Positions 53,420 to 62,971 of a DNA stretch of 64,000 bases are shown here, one piece after another. The translations under genes were made by a program, and so were the position numbers. The DNA is taken from the NCBI RefSeq assembly GCF_943373825.1, contig NZ_CALSBP010000002.1, forward strand, positions 3,461,501 through 3,525,500. Reading direction: 5' to 3'. The DNA is from Aquimarina spinulae. GTDB lineage: Bacteria; Bacteroidota; Bacteroidia; Flavobacteriales; Flavobacteriaceae. Below the pieces are notes generated by a model. It worked only from the letters and a program-made list of their open reading frames with translations, had not been told where the DNA came from and searched no databases. Numbering within the stretch: position 1 is the stretch's first letter; each line of letters starts with the position of its first letter.

Positions 53420-56113
53420 ATGAAATGTTATACCTATTTATTGGTACTCTTTTTGGTTCCTATTATTTCTACTGCGCAAGATTCTACTAGTACAGTTAAA
53501 AAACGAATTTATACTACAAAATTACTTAATAATGCCGAAGGATTAACAATTAATGGTTTAATTGATGAACCCGGTTGGGATGTGGTAGAATGGGCTGGTG
53601 ATTTTATTGAAAATCAACCTGATGAAAATACGCCACCAAGTCAAAAGACCAAATTCAAAATTGCATATGATCAGAAATATCTATACGTAGCTTATCGATG
53701 TTATGATACCGAACCAGATAAAATAGAAAAAAGACTATCGAGAAGAGATGGTTTTGCGGGAGATCGTATTACACTTATCTTAGATACATATCATGATAAA
53801 AGAACAGCGTTTTCTTTTACTATAACAGCTGCAGGAGTGAAAGGAGATGAGTTCGTTTCACGAAATGGAGATAATTGGGATAGCAGCTGGAACCCAATAT
53901 GGTATGCAGCAAGCAATATAGATAATGAAGGGTGGACCGCAGAAATAAAAATACCTTTAAGCCAGGTAAAATTTGGTAAAAGCAAAGAACAGGTATGGGG
54001 GCTTCAGGTAAACAGACTGTTTTTTCGAAAAGATGAGCGATCAGTTTGGCAACGAATCCCTAGAGATGCTCCTGGATTTATAAGTGAATTTGGAGAGTTG
54101 CATGGTTTGATTAATATCGAAGCACAAAAACAATTAGAAATCCAGCCATTTGCAGTAACACAATTTGATACGTATCCCGAGGAAAAAGGAAATCCATTTA
54201 GAGATGGTCAAGATTTTAAATTGAATGGAGGGTTAGATGCAAAAATCGGAATCACAAATGATCTAACTTTGGATCTAACTGTAAATCCTGATTTTGGCCA
54301 GGTCGAAGCTGATCCTGCCGCTATTGCATTAGATGGGTTTCAGATTTTCTTTAGAGAACAACGACCTTTTTTCGTAGAAAATAAAAATATTTTTGATTAC
54401 CGTTTTGCCAATAACCAGGATAATTTGTTTTATTCTCGTAGAATAGGAAGAAGCCCACAAGGATCAATTTCGGGAATTGATAATGAATTTATCGATAAGC
54501 CTACCAATACTACAATTCTTGGAGCTGCAAAATTTAGCGGAAAAACCAAAGATGGATGGTCTATTGGTGTTTTAGAAAGTGTAACTTCTAGAGAGATCGC
54601 CAAAATTGAAGACGAAAATGGTAATAAGAGAGAGGCCATTGTAGAGCCTCTAACAAACTATATGGTCGGTAGGGTGCAAAAGGATTTTAATCAACGCAAC
54701 TCATTTATTGGAGGAATTATAACGGCTACCAACCGAAATCTTGGGGACACCTTTGATATTGATGAAGATGACCCAAATACAGACGAGACATCAGAAGTAG
54801 CAGGAACAAGAGAAAATAATCTTAATCTTCTTCGTAAATCAGCATATACAGCAGGGTTGGATTTTAGACATAATTGGAGAGATAGAAAGTATTTTATCGA
54901 AGGTAATATTGTAGCTAGTCACGTAGAAGGTTCTAAAGAATCTATCGAAAAAACCCAGAATTCACTTACACATCTTTTTCAGAGGGTAGATGCAGGTCAT
55001 GTAGAATTAGATCCCAATAGAACTTCATTAACCGGAACTGGTGGTAAACTTAGAGGAGGGAAATCCGGAGGAGGAAATTGGAGGTATGGAGCAGGAGTGT
55101 TCTGGCGTTCTCCCGAATTAGAATTAAATGATATTGGTTTTTTACGTCAGGCAGATGATATCAGACAATTTGCAAATCTTCGTTATCTTTTCTTAAAACC
55201 TACCAAATTTTATAGAAGAGCTAATGTTAGATTTAGTCAATCATCGGCATTTGATTTTGAAGGTAACTATAATCGTATTCAATATGTGTTGGGCGGTAAT
55301 ATAGATTATCAAAATAATTGGTGGACAGAAGTTGAGATGATTCATAAACCTCGTATTTTTACAAATACCGTTCTACGAGGAGGTCCTAGGTGGAGATTTT
55401 CTCAAGAAAATATAGGAGTGTTATTTTTTGGATCTGATCAAAGAAAGAAATTTAATTTTACTGTCGGTCATGTGAATTCATGGACAACAGATAATAATTT
55501 CTCTTTTAGAAGATATGTATTGAGACTTAGGTATCAGCCATTTAACTCGTTTAGTATGTCTTTAAATCCAGAGTTTGTAGAGAACCCTAATAAAACACAG
55601 TATGTTACAGATGTTGATTTTAATGGTACTCCAAGATATATAACTGCTAAAATAGATCAGAAAACTTTAAGTGCGAGTATACGGTTAAATTATAGTATTA
55701 ATCCTAATCTTACTATTCAGTATTATGGGCAACCGTTTATATCACGAGGAAGATATACCGATTTTAACTATGTTAATAATGCAGTTGCCAAAAACCTAGA
55801 TGAGAGAGTAACATTATATGATCAGGATCAGATTTCGTTTGCAGATGATGAGTACTCTGTAGATGAGGATAGAGATGGTACTGTGGATTATACTATTAGT
55901 AATCCAGATTTTGCATTTGTTCAGTTTCGTTCTAACCTGGTGCTACGCTGGGAATATATTCCGGGTTCTGAAATATTTTTGGTTTGGTCACAAGGTATTA
56001 CCGGGGATGGAAACCCTTCTGATGATCTCTTTAGAAGTTTAGATAATCAGATTCTGAATCAGCAGCCAGAGAACACATTTTTAATCAAAGCAACATATCG
56101 ATTTGTATTATAA
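53420..56113 (+). CDS. DUF5916-type outer-membrane protein with a CBM9-like domain
   Basis: The 897-residue product has a signal peptide (CYTYLLVLFLVPIISTAQ). Residues about 30-230 form a carbohydrate-binding family 9-like sandwich (DEPGWDVVEWAGDFIENQPD, KIAYDQKYLYVAYRCYD, AEIKIPLSQVKFGK). The remaining part is the DUF5916 region of beta-strands (LTVNPDFGQVEADPAAIALD, FFREQRPFFVENKNIFDY) ending in a typical C-terminal strand (FLIKATYRFVL), so it is predicted to be an outer-membrane barrel with a periplasmic binding domain. Family members are conserved in Bacteroidota; the ligand is unknown. Divergent from rplM. Confidence 0.88.
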   Translation: MKCYTYLLVLFLVPIISTAQDSTSTVKKRIYTTKLLNNAEGLTINGLIDEPGWDVVEWAGDFIENQPDENTPPSQKTKFKIAYDQKYLYVAYRCYDTEPDKIEKRLSRRDGFAGDRITLILDTYHDKRTAFSFTITAAGVKGDEFVSRNGDNWDSSWNPIWYAASNIDNEGWTAEIKIPLSQVKFGKSKEQVWGLQVNRLFFRKDERSVWQRIPRDAPGFISEFGELHGLINIEAQKQLEIQPFAVTQFDTYPEEKGNPFRDGQDFKLNGGLDAKIGITNDLTLDLTVNPDFGQVEADPAAIALDGFQIFFREQRPFFVENKNIFDYRFANNQDNLFYSRRIGRSPQGSISGIDNEFIDKPTNTTILGAAKFSGKTKDGWSIGVLESVTSREIAKIEDENGNKREAIVEPLTNYMVGRVQKDFNQRNSFIGGIITATNRNLGDTFDIDEDDPNTDETSEVAGTRENNLNLLRKSAYTAGLDFRHNWRDRKYFIEGNIVASHVEGSKESIEKTQNSLTHLFQRVDAGHVELDPNRTSLTGTGGKLRGGKSGGGNWRYGAGVFWRSPELELNDIGFLRQADDIRQFANLRYLFLKPTKFYRRANVRFSQSSAFDFEGNYNRIQYVLGGNIDYQNNWWTEVEMIHKPRIFTNTVLRGGPRWRFSQENIGVLFFGSDQRKKFNFTVGHVNSWTTDNNFSFRRYVLRLRYQPFNSFSMSLNPEFVENPNKTQYVTDVDFNGTPRYITAKIDQKTLSASIRLNYSINPNLTIQYYGQPFISRGRYTDFNYVNNAVAKNLDERVTLYDQDQISFADDEYSVDEDRDGTVDYTISNPDFAFVQFRSNLVLRWEYIPGSEIFLVWSQGITGDGNPSDDLFRSLDNQILNQQPENTFLIKATYRFVL

Positions 56114-56183
56114 AGTTTCTGAAAAAGTTTTTATACAATAAATAATATTAAACGTATTTTGCGACCCTATAGAATGTCGTAAT

Positions 56184-57389
56184 ATGAAATATTTTTATGC
56201 TGTGTTTACTTTAGTTTTTTTGGTGGCATGCACTACATCAAAACCTAAAGAAAGAGTTGTTGTAACAAATGAGAAACCAGAAATATCAAAAAAGGACTCG
56301 GTATCTTTCTTCTTAGAGCATTACGAGAAGTTTTTTGCTACTAATTTTAATGTTTCAGAATGTCCTGGAGCAGCTGTTGTTGTGGTTAAAGGTGATACTG
56401 TTATTTATGAAAAAGGTTTTGGAGTAAAAGAAATTCATACACAAGATTCTGTAGATGTAAATACAGTTTTTAGAATTGCAAGCTTATCAAAAGGTGTAAC
56501 AGCAGTTTTGGCGGGGAATTTAGTAGATCGTGATGAACTACAATGGGATCAAAATGTTAGAGAATCGGTAAAAACATTTAGTTTAAGAAATAGTGAACAG
56601 GCAGATCGGCTTAAAGTAAATCATTTATTATCGCATACAACAGGACTTTACCCTTATACATATACTAAGCTTATACAAAAAGGATGGTCTTTAGAGCAAA
56701 TTATCAGAAGTTTTAAAAGAAAAGGAGTTGTATCTAAGGAAGGAGTAGATTACGAATATCAAAATGCAATATTTTCGGTTATTGAAAAAATAATGGAAAA
56801 CCAAACCGAAAAATCGTTTGAAACCCTTCTTAAAGAGCGAGTGTTTGCTCCGGCAGGGATGCATACAGCATCAAGTACATATGCTGCAATAAGAAAGAAT
56901 GATAATGTAGCTCTTCCTCATAAATATAATCATTATTCAAAAAAATATGGGGTTACAGAGATTCATAAAAACTATTATAATGTAGCTGCTGCAGGAGGAA
57001 TTAATGCATCAATCTCTGATATGGGGGAGTATTTAAAAGTATTACTTGGATATCGCCCTGATATTATTTCAAAAGAAAGCCTTAGTGATATTTTTAACCC
57101 TATTATTTGTACTAGTGATGAAGATACATATGTTAATTTGTGGGACGGGGTAACAGATTCTTATTATGCAATGGGGTGGCGAGTTTTGGATTACAGAGGT
57201 AGAAGAATACTATATCATGGGGGTAATGTAAATCAATATAAAACCCAATTGTTGATTGATCCTGATAATGATATAGGTGTTTGTGTATTATTTAACGGCC
57301 CCAATCCATTTAATGGGCCGGTGATTCCTACTTTTTTAAATTATTATGATTTTTATAAAGAAATAAGCCAAAATCAACAAGTGAAATGA
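56184..57389 (+). CDS. Serine hydrolase of the beta-lactamase/class C family, lipoprotein
   Basis: The 401-residue product has a lipobox at Cys 16 (FLVACTT). The catalytic S-x-x-K is S100-LSK103 (RIASLSKGVTAVL), the tyrosine motif YxN is YQN (YEYQNAIFSVIE), and the third motif is HGG (ILYHGGNVNQYKTQ) in place of KTG. Such enzymes act as D-alanyl-D-alanine carboxypeptidases or esterases. The HLLSHTTGLYPY stretch is typical. The last eight codons form one arm of a terminator hairpin. Confidence 0.9.
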   Translation: MKYFYAVFTLVFLVACTTSKPKERVVVTNEKPEISKKDSVSFFLEHYEKFFATNFNVSECPGAAVVVVKGDTVIYEKGFGVKEIHTQDSVDVNTVFRIASLSKGVTAVLAGNLVDRDELQWDQNVRESVKTFSLRNSEQADRLKVNHLLSHTTGLYPYTYTKLIQKGWSLEQIIRSFKRKGVVSKEGVDYEYQNAIFSVIEKIMENQTEKSFETLLKERVFAPAGMHTASSTYAAIRKNDNVALPHKYNHYSKKYGVTEIHKNYYNVAAAGGINASISDMGEYLKVLLGYRPDIISKESLSDIFNPIICTSDEDTYVNLWDGVTDSYYAMGWRVLDYRGRRILYHGGNVNQYKTQLLIDPDNDIGVCVLFNGPNPFNGPVIPTFLNYYDFYKEISQNQQVK

Positions 57390-57402
57390 TTTTGGCTTTT
57401 GA
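57365..57402 (+). terminator. Bidirectional terminator overlapping the end of the serine hydrolase gene
   Basis: aagccaaaatca (57365-57376) and tgattttggctt (57388-57399) pair perfectly; TTTT follows on the plus strand. The left arm is coding sequence and the stop codon at 57387-57389 touches the right arm. On the other strand it can serve polA, which ends at 57430. Confidence 0.85.
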
Positions 57403-57429
57403 GCTTTCTTAACTGTTCGATTAATATTT

Positions 57430-60258
57430 TTAGTGAGCCTCTAGCCAGTCTTTACCCAATCCAAGATCTACATCTAATGGAACTTCTAAAGTGTACGCAT
57501 TTTCCATTTCGGTTTTGATTAAGACTTTGATCTCTTCCAATTCGGGTTTAAAAACATCAAATACCAATTCATCATGCACCTGTAGTAGCATTTTGGTTTT
57601 ATAGTTTCCTTCTTTTAGTTTTTTATGAATATTGATCATTGCAATCTTGATAATGTCAGCAGCACTTCCTTGAATAGGGGCATTTACTGCATTTCGTTCT
57701 GCTGCACCACGAACAATTGCATTTGCAGAGTTAATGTTTTTTAAATATCGGCGTCTTCCTAAAACCGTTTGTACATAACCATTTTCTCTCGCAAAATCTA
57801 CCTGTTCACTCATGTAGTTGCGTAGCTTTGGGTATGTTTTATAATACGTATCGATTAATTCTTTAGCTTCACTTCGTGAAAGACTGGTTTGGTTACTTAA
57901 TCCAAAAGCCGAAACTCCATAAATAATTCCAAAGTTTACTGTTTTGGCATTGCTACGTTGCTCTCTGCTAACCTCTTCTATGGGAACATTAAATACCTTT
58001 GCAGCAGTAGAAGCGTGGATATCTTCACCATTTTTAAAAGCCTCAATCATAGTTTCTTCTTTGCTTAAAGCTGCAATGATCCTTAATTCTATTTGAGAAT
58101 AATCTGCCGCAAGTAGTGTGTGTTCTTCATTTCTGGGAACAAATGCTTTTCTTACTTGTCGTCCTCTTTCTGTACGAATAGGAATGTTTTGTAAATTAGG
58201 ATTGTTAGAACTTAAACGTCCGGTGGCAGCTACCGTTTGCATATAATCTGTATGAACACGCCCGGTATTTTCGTCAACCTGTGTTGGTAATGCATCAACA
58301 TAAGTGCTTTTTAATTTAGACAAACCACGAAAATCCAATATGTTTTGAATAATATCATGATCTTTTGCTAGATAGGATAATACGTCTTCGGCAGTAGAAT
58401 ATTGACCTGTCTTTGTCTTTTTGGGTTTGTCTACCAATTTCATTTTTTCAAATAATATAACACCCAATTGCTTTGGTGAAGCGATGTTAAATTCTTCACC
58501 AGCTTCTGTGTAGATCTTTTGCTCTAATGTTTTAATATCGCTATCTAGTTCTTCAGAAAGAGATTGTAAAAAACCTTTATCCAGGTTAATTCCTTCGATT
58601 TCCATATCGGCCAGAACTCTTAGTAATGGAATTTCAATATCCTTGAATAAAGAGACCGTTTTTGCTTCGGTAAGCTCGGGTGCAAAATGTTCTTTTAGCT
58701 GAAAAGTAATATCTGCATCCTCTACCGCGTATTCGGTTTGCTTATCTATTGGTACTTGTCTGAAGGATAGTTGGTTTTTACCTTTTTTGCCAATTAATTC
58801 AGTAATAGAAACCGGAGTGTAATTAAGGTAAGTTTCAGCAAGCACATCCATATTGTGTCTCATGTCTGGATTGATGAGATAATGAGCTAACATCGTATCA
58901 AACAGTGTTCCTTTAACTTCGATATTATATTTTGCAAGAACTTTGATGTCATATTTTAGATTTTGACCAATTTTTGTGATATGTTCAGCTTCAAAGAAAG
59001 GTCGTAGTTGTTCGATCAATTCTTGTGCTTCGTTACGATCTTCCGGAAAAGGAATGTAAAAACCTTTTCCTGCTTCCCAGGAAAAAGCAATCCCTACCAA
59101 TTCTGCAATTAGTGGATTAAGACCAGTAGTTTCGGTGTCAAAACAAACATGCTCTTGCTTTAATAAATTTTGAAGAAATAATTTCATTGCCATTCCCGGA
59201 GCAATGCTCTGATAGAAATGTTCGGTATTAGCAATAGTTTTTCTGCTGGAAAAAGAAACAGCTTCACCAGATTCCTCGGTTTCACCAAATAATGAAAATT
59301 GACCTGCTCCAGCTTGTGTTGTTTTCTTTTTTGAAGTAGAACTACCTGAAGTCTGAGCAGATGTATTAGTTTCTTCTCCCGAAAAAATCTTAATAAACTG
59401 ATCTGTAAGCCTTCTAAACTCTAATTCTTCAAAAATGGTATGTACTTTTTGCGCATCAGGCTTAGTAAATTCGTAATCATCGGCATTAAAGGTTACATCA
59501 CAATCTAAAATAATGGTTGCCAGTTTTTTAGAAAGAAGACCTAATTCTGCATTTGCTTCTACTTTTTCTTTCATTTTACCTTTTAGCTTATCGGTGTTAG
59601 CTAATAAGCCTTCCATAGAACCGTATTCTGCAAGAAATTTTTTGGCAGTTTTGTCACCAACCCCCGGCAATCCAGGGATATTATCCACAGCATCACCCAT
59701 CATACCTAGATAATCAATAACCTGCTCTGGTCGCTCTATCTCAAATCTTTTTTGAACCTCTGGTATTCCCCAGATTTCGATTCCATTTCCCATTCTGGCA
59801 GGGCGATACATAAAAATGTTTTCAGAAACTAATTGCGCATAATCCTTATCAGGAGTAACCATATAAGTTTGATATCCTTCTTTTTCGGCTTGTTTGGCGA
59901 TGGTGCCAATTAAATCATCTGCTTCTACACCTGCTTTTTCTATGATAGGAATGTGCATGGCTTTTAATATTTCCTGAATTATAGGTACAGCAATTTTAAT
60001 GGCCTCGGGGGTTTCATCTCGATTAGCCTTGTACTCAGGAAAAATTTCTAATCGATCTTTACTCCCTTGCTTGTCAAATGCAACAGCTAAATGATCAGGT
60101 TTTTCTCTTTTAATAACATCGAATAAAGAATTTACAAAACCTAAAATTGCAGATGTATCCTGCCCTTTTGAGTTAATTCTCGGGTTTTTAATAAGTGCAT
60201 AGTACCCTCGAAAAATAAGAGCGAAAGCATCCAGAAGAAAAAGACGTTTTTGTGACAT
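57430..60258 (-). CDS. polA: DNA polymerase I
   Basis: The 942-residue product has all three domains: 5'-3' exonuclease (LDAFALIFRGYYALIKNP, GVEADDLIGTIAKQAEKEG), 3'-5' exonuclease with intact D-E motif (HVCFDTETTGLNPLIAELVG), and polymerase (LLAADYSQIELRIIAALSKE motif A, RSNAKTVNFGIIYGVSAFGL motif B, LLQVHDELVFDV motif C). A linker of about 40 residues rich in Ser/Thr/Lys separates the first two. It fills gaps and removes Okazaki primers. Confidence 0.98.
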   Translation of the reverse strand: MSQKRLFLLDAFALIFRGYYALIKNPRINSKGQDTSAILGFVNSLFDVIKREKPDHLAVAFDKQGSKDRLEIFPEYKANRDETPEAIKIAVPIIQEILKAMHIPIIEKAGVEADDLIGTIAKQAEKEGYQTYMVTPDKDYAQLVSENIFMYRPARMGNGIEIWGIPEVQKRFEIERPEQVIDYLGMMGDAVDNIPGLPGVGDKTAKKFLAEYGSMEGLLANTDKLKGKMKEKVEANAELGLLSKKLATIILDCDVTFNADDYEFTKPDAQKVHTIFEELEFRRLTDQFIKIFSGEETNTSAQTSGSSTSKKKTTQAGAGQFSLFGETEESGEAVSFSSRKTIANTEHFYQSIAPGMAMKLFLQNLLKQEHVCFDTETTGLNPLIAELVGIAFSWEAGKGFYIPFPEDRNEAQELIEQLRPFFEAEHITKIGQNLKYDIKVLAKYNIEVKGTLFDTMLAHYLINPDMRHNMDVLAETYLNYTPVSITELIGKKGKNQLSFRQVPIDKQTEYAVEDADITFQLKEHFAPELTEAKTVSLFKDIEIPLLRVLADMEIEGINLDKGFLQSLSEELDSDIKTLEQKIYTEAGEEFNIASPKQLGVILFEKMKLVDKPKKTKTGQYSTAEDVLSYLAKDHDIIQNILDFRGLSKLKSTYVDALPTQVDENTGRVHTDYMQTVAATGRLSSNNPNLQNIPIRTERGRQVRKAFVPRNEEHTLLAADYSQIELRIIAALSKEETMIEAFKNGEDIHASTAAKVFNVPIEEVSREQRSNAKTVNFGIIYGVSAFGLSNQTSLSRSEAKELIDTYYKTYPKLRNYMSEQVDFARENGYVQTVLGRRRYLKNINSANAIVRGAAERNAVNAPIQGSAADIIKIAMINIHKKLKEGNYKTKMLLQVHDELVFDVFKPELEEIKVLIKTEMENAYTLEVPLDVDLGLGKDWLEAH

Positions 60259-60339
60259 GATGTGAGTTAAATTTTTAGAAATGCAATATAAAAAGAAGAT
60301 TAATCAAATTAGCGTCAAAAACTATAATAAATATAAAAA

Positions 60340-60368
60340 GAAATGCCGCCAAAAACTGACGGCATTTC
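60340..60368 (-). terminator. Minus-strand terminator-like hairpin upstream of polA
   Basis: gaaatgccg (60340-60348) pairs with cggcatttc (60360-60368) around an 11-base loop; on the minus strand TTTTTATATT follows. No minus-strand gene precedes it, so it would end an RNA that starts at 60370-60663, or serve as a leader attenuator of polA. Confidence 0.6.
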
Positions 60369-60627
60369 GCCCCAAAATAAAATTGATAACAATGTATCAA
60401 CTGCTATAAATACGATAGTAATTCTTATATATAGTATATGATTTTTTTAAATTGTAATTAAGCCCTAAAAAGGAATATGAAACGAAGTTACAAATAAAAA
60501 TCTTAGTTCTAAAAGAAATTGTTAAGATTTATGCCGGGTAAAGGCATGATTTTAACGCTTTTTGGTTGTAAAATTTATTTATCGTTAATTTTTACTTAAA
60601 AAATAGCCGCAAATTAAAAAGGAGGGA

Positions 60628-60635
60628 TAGCTTTG
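60628..60635 (+). promoter_or_regulatory. -7 box of the metallophosphoesterase gene
   Basis: TAGCTTTG matches TAxxTTTG, 28 bp before the ATG at 60664. Confidence 0.55.
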
Positions 60636-60663
60636 TTTAATAATTAAAATCTTACAACAAATT

Positions 60664-61908
60664 ATGCGTTGGTTAGTCCCTATAATTCTATACATACTTA
60701 TTGAAACTTATGCATATCAAGCCATTCGTACTATTACCAAAAATCAATGGGTGCAAATAGGATATTTAGTATTGTCATTGCTTATTTTGAGTTATGTGAT
60801 TTATATTTTTGCTAACTATGATCGCAGTGTCGGTCCAACCAAATACACATTAAGAGCTAGTGCTCTTTTGTTACTCACTTTGGTGCCTAAATTAATTATG
60901 ATTTTGTTTTTATTTGGTGAAGACATTATTAGAGTTTGTGTGGCTGGGTATAATTATCTTACAAACACTTTTTTTGAAGGTACAGCTACTCAATATTTTC
61001 CAGACCGTAGAAAATTTATAAGCCAACTGGCACTTGGTGTTGCTGCAATACCTCTTGGGGGATTGTTACACGGGATTTTTAGAGGGAAATATAATTTTAA
61101 AGTGATACGCCATGTGTTGCATTTTGAAGACCTCCCTGCTGCATTTGATGGATTTAGAATTACACAAATTTCAGATATACATTCTGGAAGTTTTGATGAT
61201 GCTGCCAAGATCGAATATGCAGTGGATTTAATTAATGAACAAGAAACAGATTTATTGTTATTTACCGGAGATATCGTGAATACTGTAGCAGAAGAAATGG
61301 ATGATTGGATAGATACTTTTAAACGTATTAAAACACCCAAATATGGCAAATACTCTGTTTTAGGAAATCACGATTATGGAGAGTATGTTACCTGGAACAG
61401 TCAGGAAGAAAAAGATGCAAATTTTGAAGCAATAAAGGAAGTTCATACTAAAATTGATTTTAATCTGTTACTTAATGATAGTACTTTTGTAGAAAAGGAT
61501 GGTGAGCGTATTGCCGTGATAGGAGTAGAGAATTGGGGGCATAACTTTAAGAAAGCTGGTGATTTAAAAAAGGCTTCTGAAAAAGTGACCAAAGAAGATT
61601 TTAAAGTCTTGTTAAGTCACGATCCCTCACATTGGGAATATGAAGTAAAGAAACATTCGGATCATTACCATCTTACATTAAGCGGGCATACCCATGGATT
61701 TCAATTTGGGATTGAAATTCCCGGATTTGTACGATGGAGTCCAGTGCAATATGTATATAAACAATGGGCAGGGATGTATGATGAAATGGGAAGATATCTG
61801 AATGTAAATCGAGGTTTTGGATTTCATGCTTTCCCGGGACGGGTTGGTATATGGCCCGAGATTACGGTTATTGAATTGAGAAAAGGATCTAAAGGTAAAG
61901 GCGCATAA
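60664..61908 (+). CDS. Membrane-anchored metallophosphoesterase (YkuE-like)
   Basis: The 414-residue product has four N-terminal membrane helices (residues about 3-20, 24-44, 60-82, 119-135; the last carries a Gly-rich QLALGVAAIPLGGLLHG). The calcineurin-type catalytic domain follows: ITQISDIHSG, LLFTGDIVN, VLGNHDYG, LLSHDPSHW and LSGHTHGFQFG, all metal ligands present. Relatives cleave phosphodiesters, including UDP-diacylglucosamine (LpxG/LpxH type), at the inner membrane; the substrate here is unknown. Confidence 0.92.
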   Translation: MRWLVPIILYILIETYAYQAIRTITKNQWVQIGYLVLSLLILSYVIYIFANYDRSVGPTKYTLRASALLLLTLVPKLIMILFLFGEDIIRVCVAGYNYLTNTFFEGTATQYFPDRRKFISQLALGVAAIPLGGLLHGIFRGKYNFKVIRHVLHFEDLPAAFDGFRITQISDIHSGSFDDAAKIEYAVDLINEQETDLLLFTGDIVNTVAEEMDDWIDTFKRIKTPKYGKYSVLGNHDYGEYVTWNSQEEKDANFEAIKEVHTKIDFNLLLNDSTFVEKDGERIAVIGVENWGHNFKKAGDLKKASEKVTKEDFKVLLSHDPSHWEYEVKKHSDHYHLTLSGHTHGFQFGIEIPGFVRWSPVQYVYKQWAGMYDEMGRYLNVNRGFGFHAFPGRVGIWPEITVIELRKGSKGKGA

Positions 61909-61979
61909 TTCAGAAAGTGTTATATTTACAACTGTTTAATGGCCAATTATTAAAGGCCCAAACATAAAAGTTTTTGAAC

Positions 61980-62276
61980 ATGTCAAAGTTTGGAGATATA
62001 ATAGGTATTGAAGTTCCTGTCTTATTAGACTTTTTTACCGAATGGAACGAACCCTCTCTGGCAATGCATCCTGTGTTAAGGGATGTAGCTGCGGCACTTG
62101 GAGATAAAGGGAAAGTTATAAAGATTGATGTAGATAAGAATGAAGAGTTGGCTACTGCTTTACGTATTAAAGGACTTCCTACATTAATGATTTATAAAGA
62201 AGGTGAGATGGTTTGGAGACAAAGTGGCGAGCAAGATGCTAATACACTTATCGGTCTCATGAAAGAGTATGTTTAA
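61980..62276 (+). CDS. Thioredoxin-fold protein without catalytic cysteines
   Basis: The frame can be extended to a TTG at 61974; the ATG at 61980 gives 98 residues. The fold signature is clear: VPVLLDFFTEW, IKIDVDKNEELATALRIKGL, the cis-Pro in GLPTLMIYKEGE and GEMVWRQSG. The active-site W-C-G-P-C is W22-N-E-P-S26 instead, so both cysteines are lost and no disulfide chemistry is possible. It is not a truncated gene; it probably has a structural or binding role. It lies 71 bp after the metallophosphoesterase gene. Confidence 0.85.
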   Translation: MSKFGDIIGIEVPVLLDFFTEWNEPSLAMHPVLRDVAAALGDKGKVIKIDVDKNEELATALRIKGLPTLMIYKEGEMVWRQSGEQDANTLIGLMKEYV

Positions 62277-62278
62277 AC

Positions 62279-62923
62279 CTAGATGGTATCAAAAACATAT
62301 CCTCTTTTAGAAAAATGATCTAAAACCTCAGGTAGCACGGCTGTAAGATTTTTTGAGGCTTTTATGCTATCATGAAAAACAATAATGCTTCCCTGTTGTG
62401 TGTTTTGGAGCACATTTTGTAAACATTCTTCTGGTGATATTGTTTGTTCCCAATCTTTTGATAATACATCCCAAAGTATAATGTTATATCCTAACTTTTC
62501 TAGTGCTTTAAATTTGGTACGGCTTATTTGTCCATATGGCGGTCTAAATATTTGCTGTATATCTTTCTTAGGTGAATATTCCTGAATTAGATTTTGACAA
62601 TCTATAATGTTTTCAAGGTACATTTCTAGACTAGTTTTCCAGGCTTTTAAGTGATTCATAGTATGATTACCTATAGCATGACCTTCTGCCAGAATCTGTC
62701 GAAAAACTTCGGGATGTTTTCTAATATTATCACCTATACAAAAAAAAGTTGCTTTGGCATTATATTGATTTAACTGGGTCAAAACAAATTCTGTAACACC
62801 CGGTATGGGGCCATCATCAAAAGTTAAATATAGCTTCTTTTCATTATTCGCATAAAGATCCCAGATATAATTCGGGAGAAGCTGTTTAATAACCTTAGGG
62901 GTTTTATTTGGAATTATTTGCAC
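62279..62923 (-). CDS. Polysaccharide deacetylase family protein
   Basis: The open frame reaches a GTG at 62962, but that start lies inside the terminator hairpin of the upstream gene; the GTG at 62923 (VQIIPNKTPKVIK) fits better. The product is then about 214 residues: NodB-fold signatures LTFDDGPIPGVT (catalytic Asp-Asp pair), GNHTMNHLKAW (metal His pair), RPPYGQISRTK and VFHDSIKA (catalytic His). Family members remove N-acetyl or O-acetyl groups from sugars. No signal peptide is visible, so it is cytoplasmic or non-classical. Confidence 0.85.
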   Translation of the reverse strand: MQIIPNKTPKVIKQLLPNYIWDLYANNEKKLYLTFDDGPIPGVTEFVLTQLNQYNAKATFFCIGDNIRKHPEVFRQILAEGHAIGNHTMNHLKAWKTSLEMYLENIIDCQNLIQEYSPKKDIQQIFRPPYGQISRTKFKALEKLGYNIILWDVLSKDWEQTISPEECLQNVLQNTQQGSIIVFHDSIKASKNLTAVLPEVLDHFSKRGYVFDTI

Positions 62924-62935
62924 TATGAATGTACT

Positions 62936-62968
62936 AAAAAAGTGAGCCTTATAAAGACTCACTTTTAA
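62936..62968 (-). terminator. Terminator of the DUF2723-type gene
   Basis: On the minus strand AAAAGTGAG and CTCACTTTT pair around TCTTTATAAGG and continue into TTAG. It starts four bases after the upstream stop and overlaps the extended frame of the deacetylase gene. Confidence 0.8.
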
Positions 62969-62971
62969 TAA

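Larger units (their letters stand above)
60259..60663. other. Intergenic region between polA and the metallophosphoesterase gene
   Basis: This 405-bp divergent gap holds a minus-strand terminator-like hairpin (60340-60368), a small hairpin ATGCC-GGGTAAA-GGCAT (60531-60547), and the -7 box of the right-hand gene. It shows no coding frame. Confidence 0.5.
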
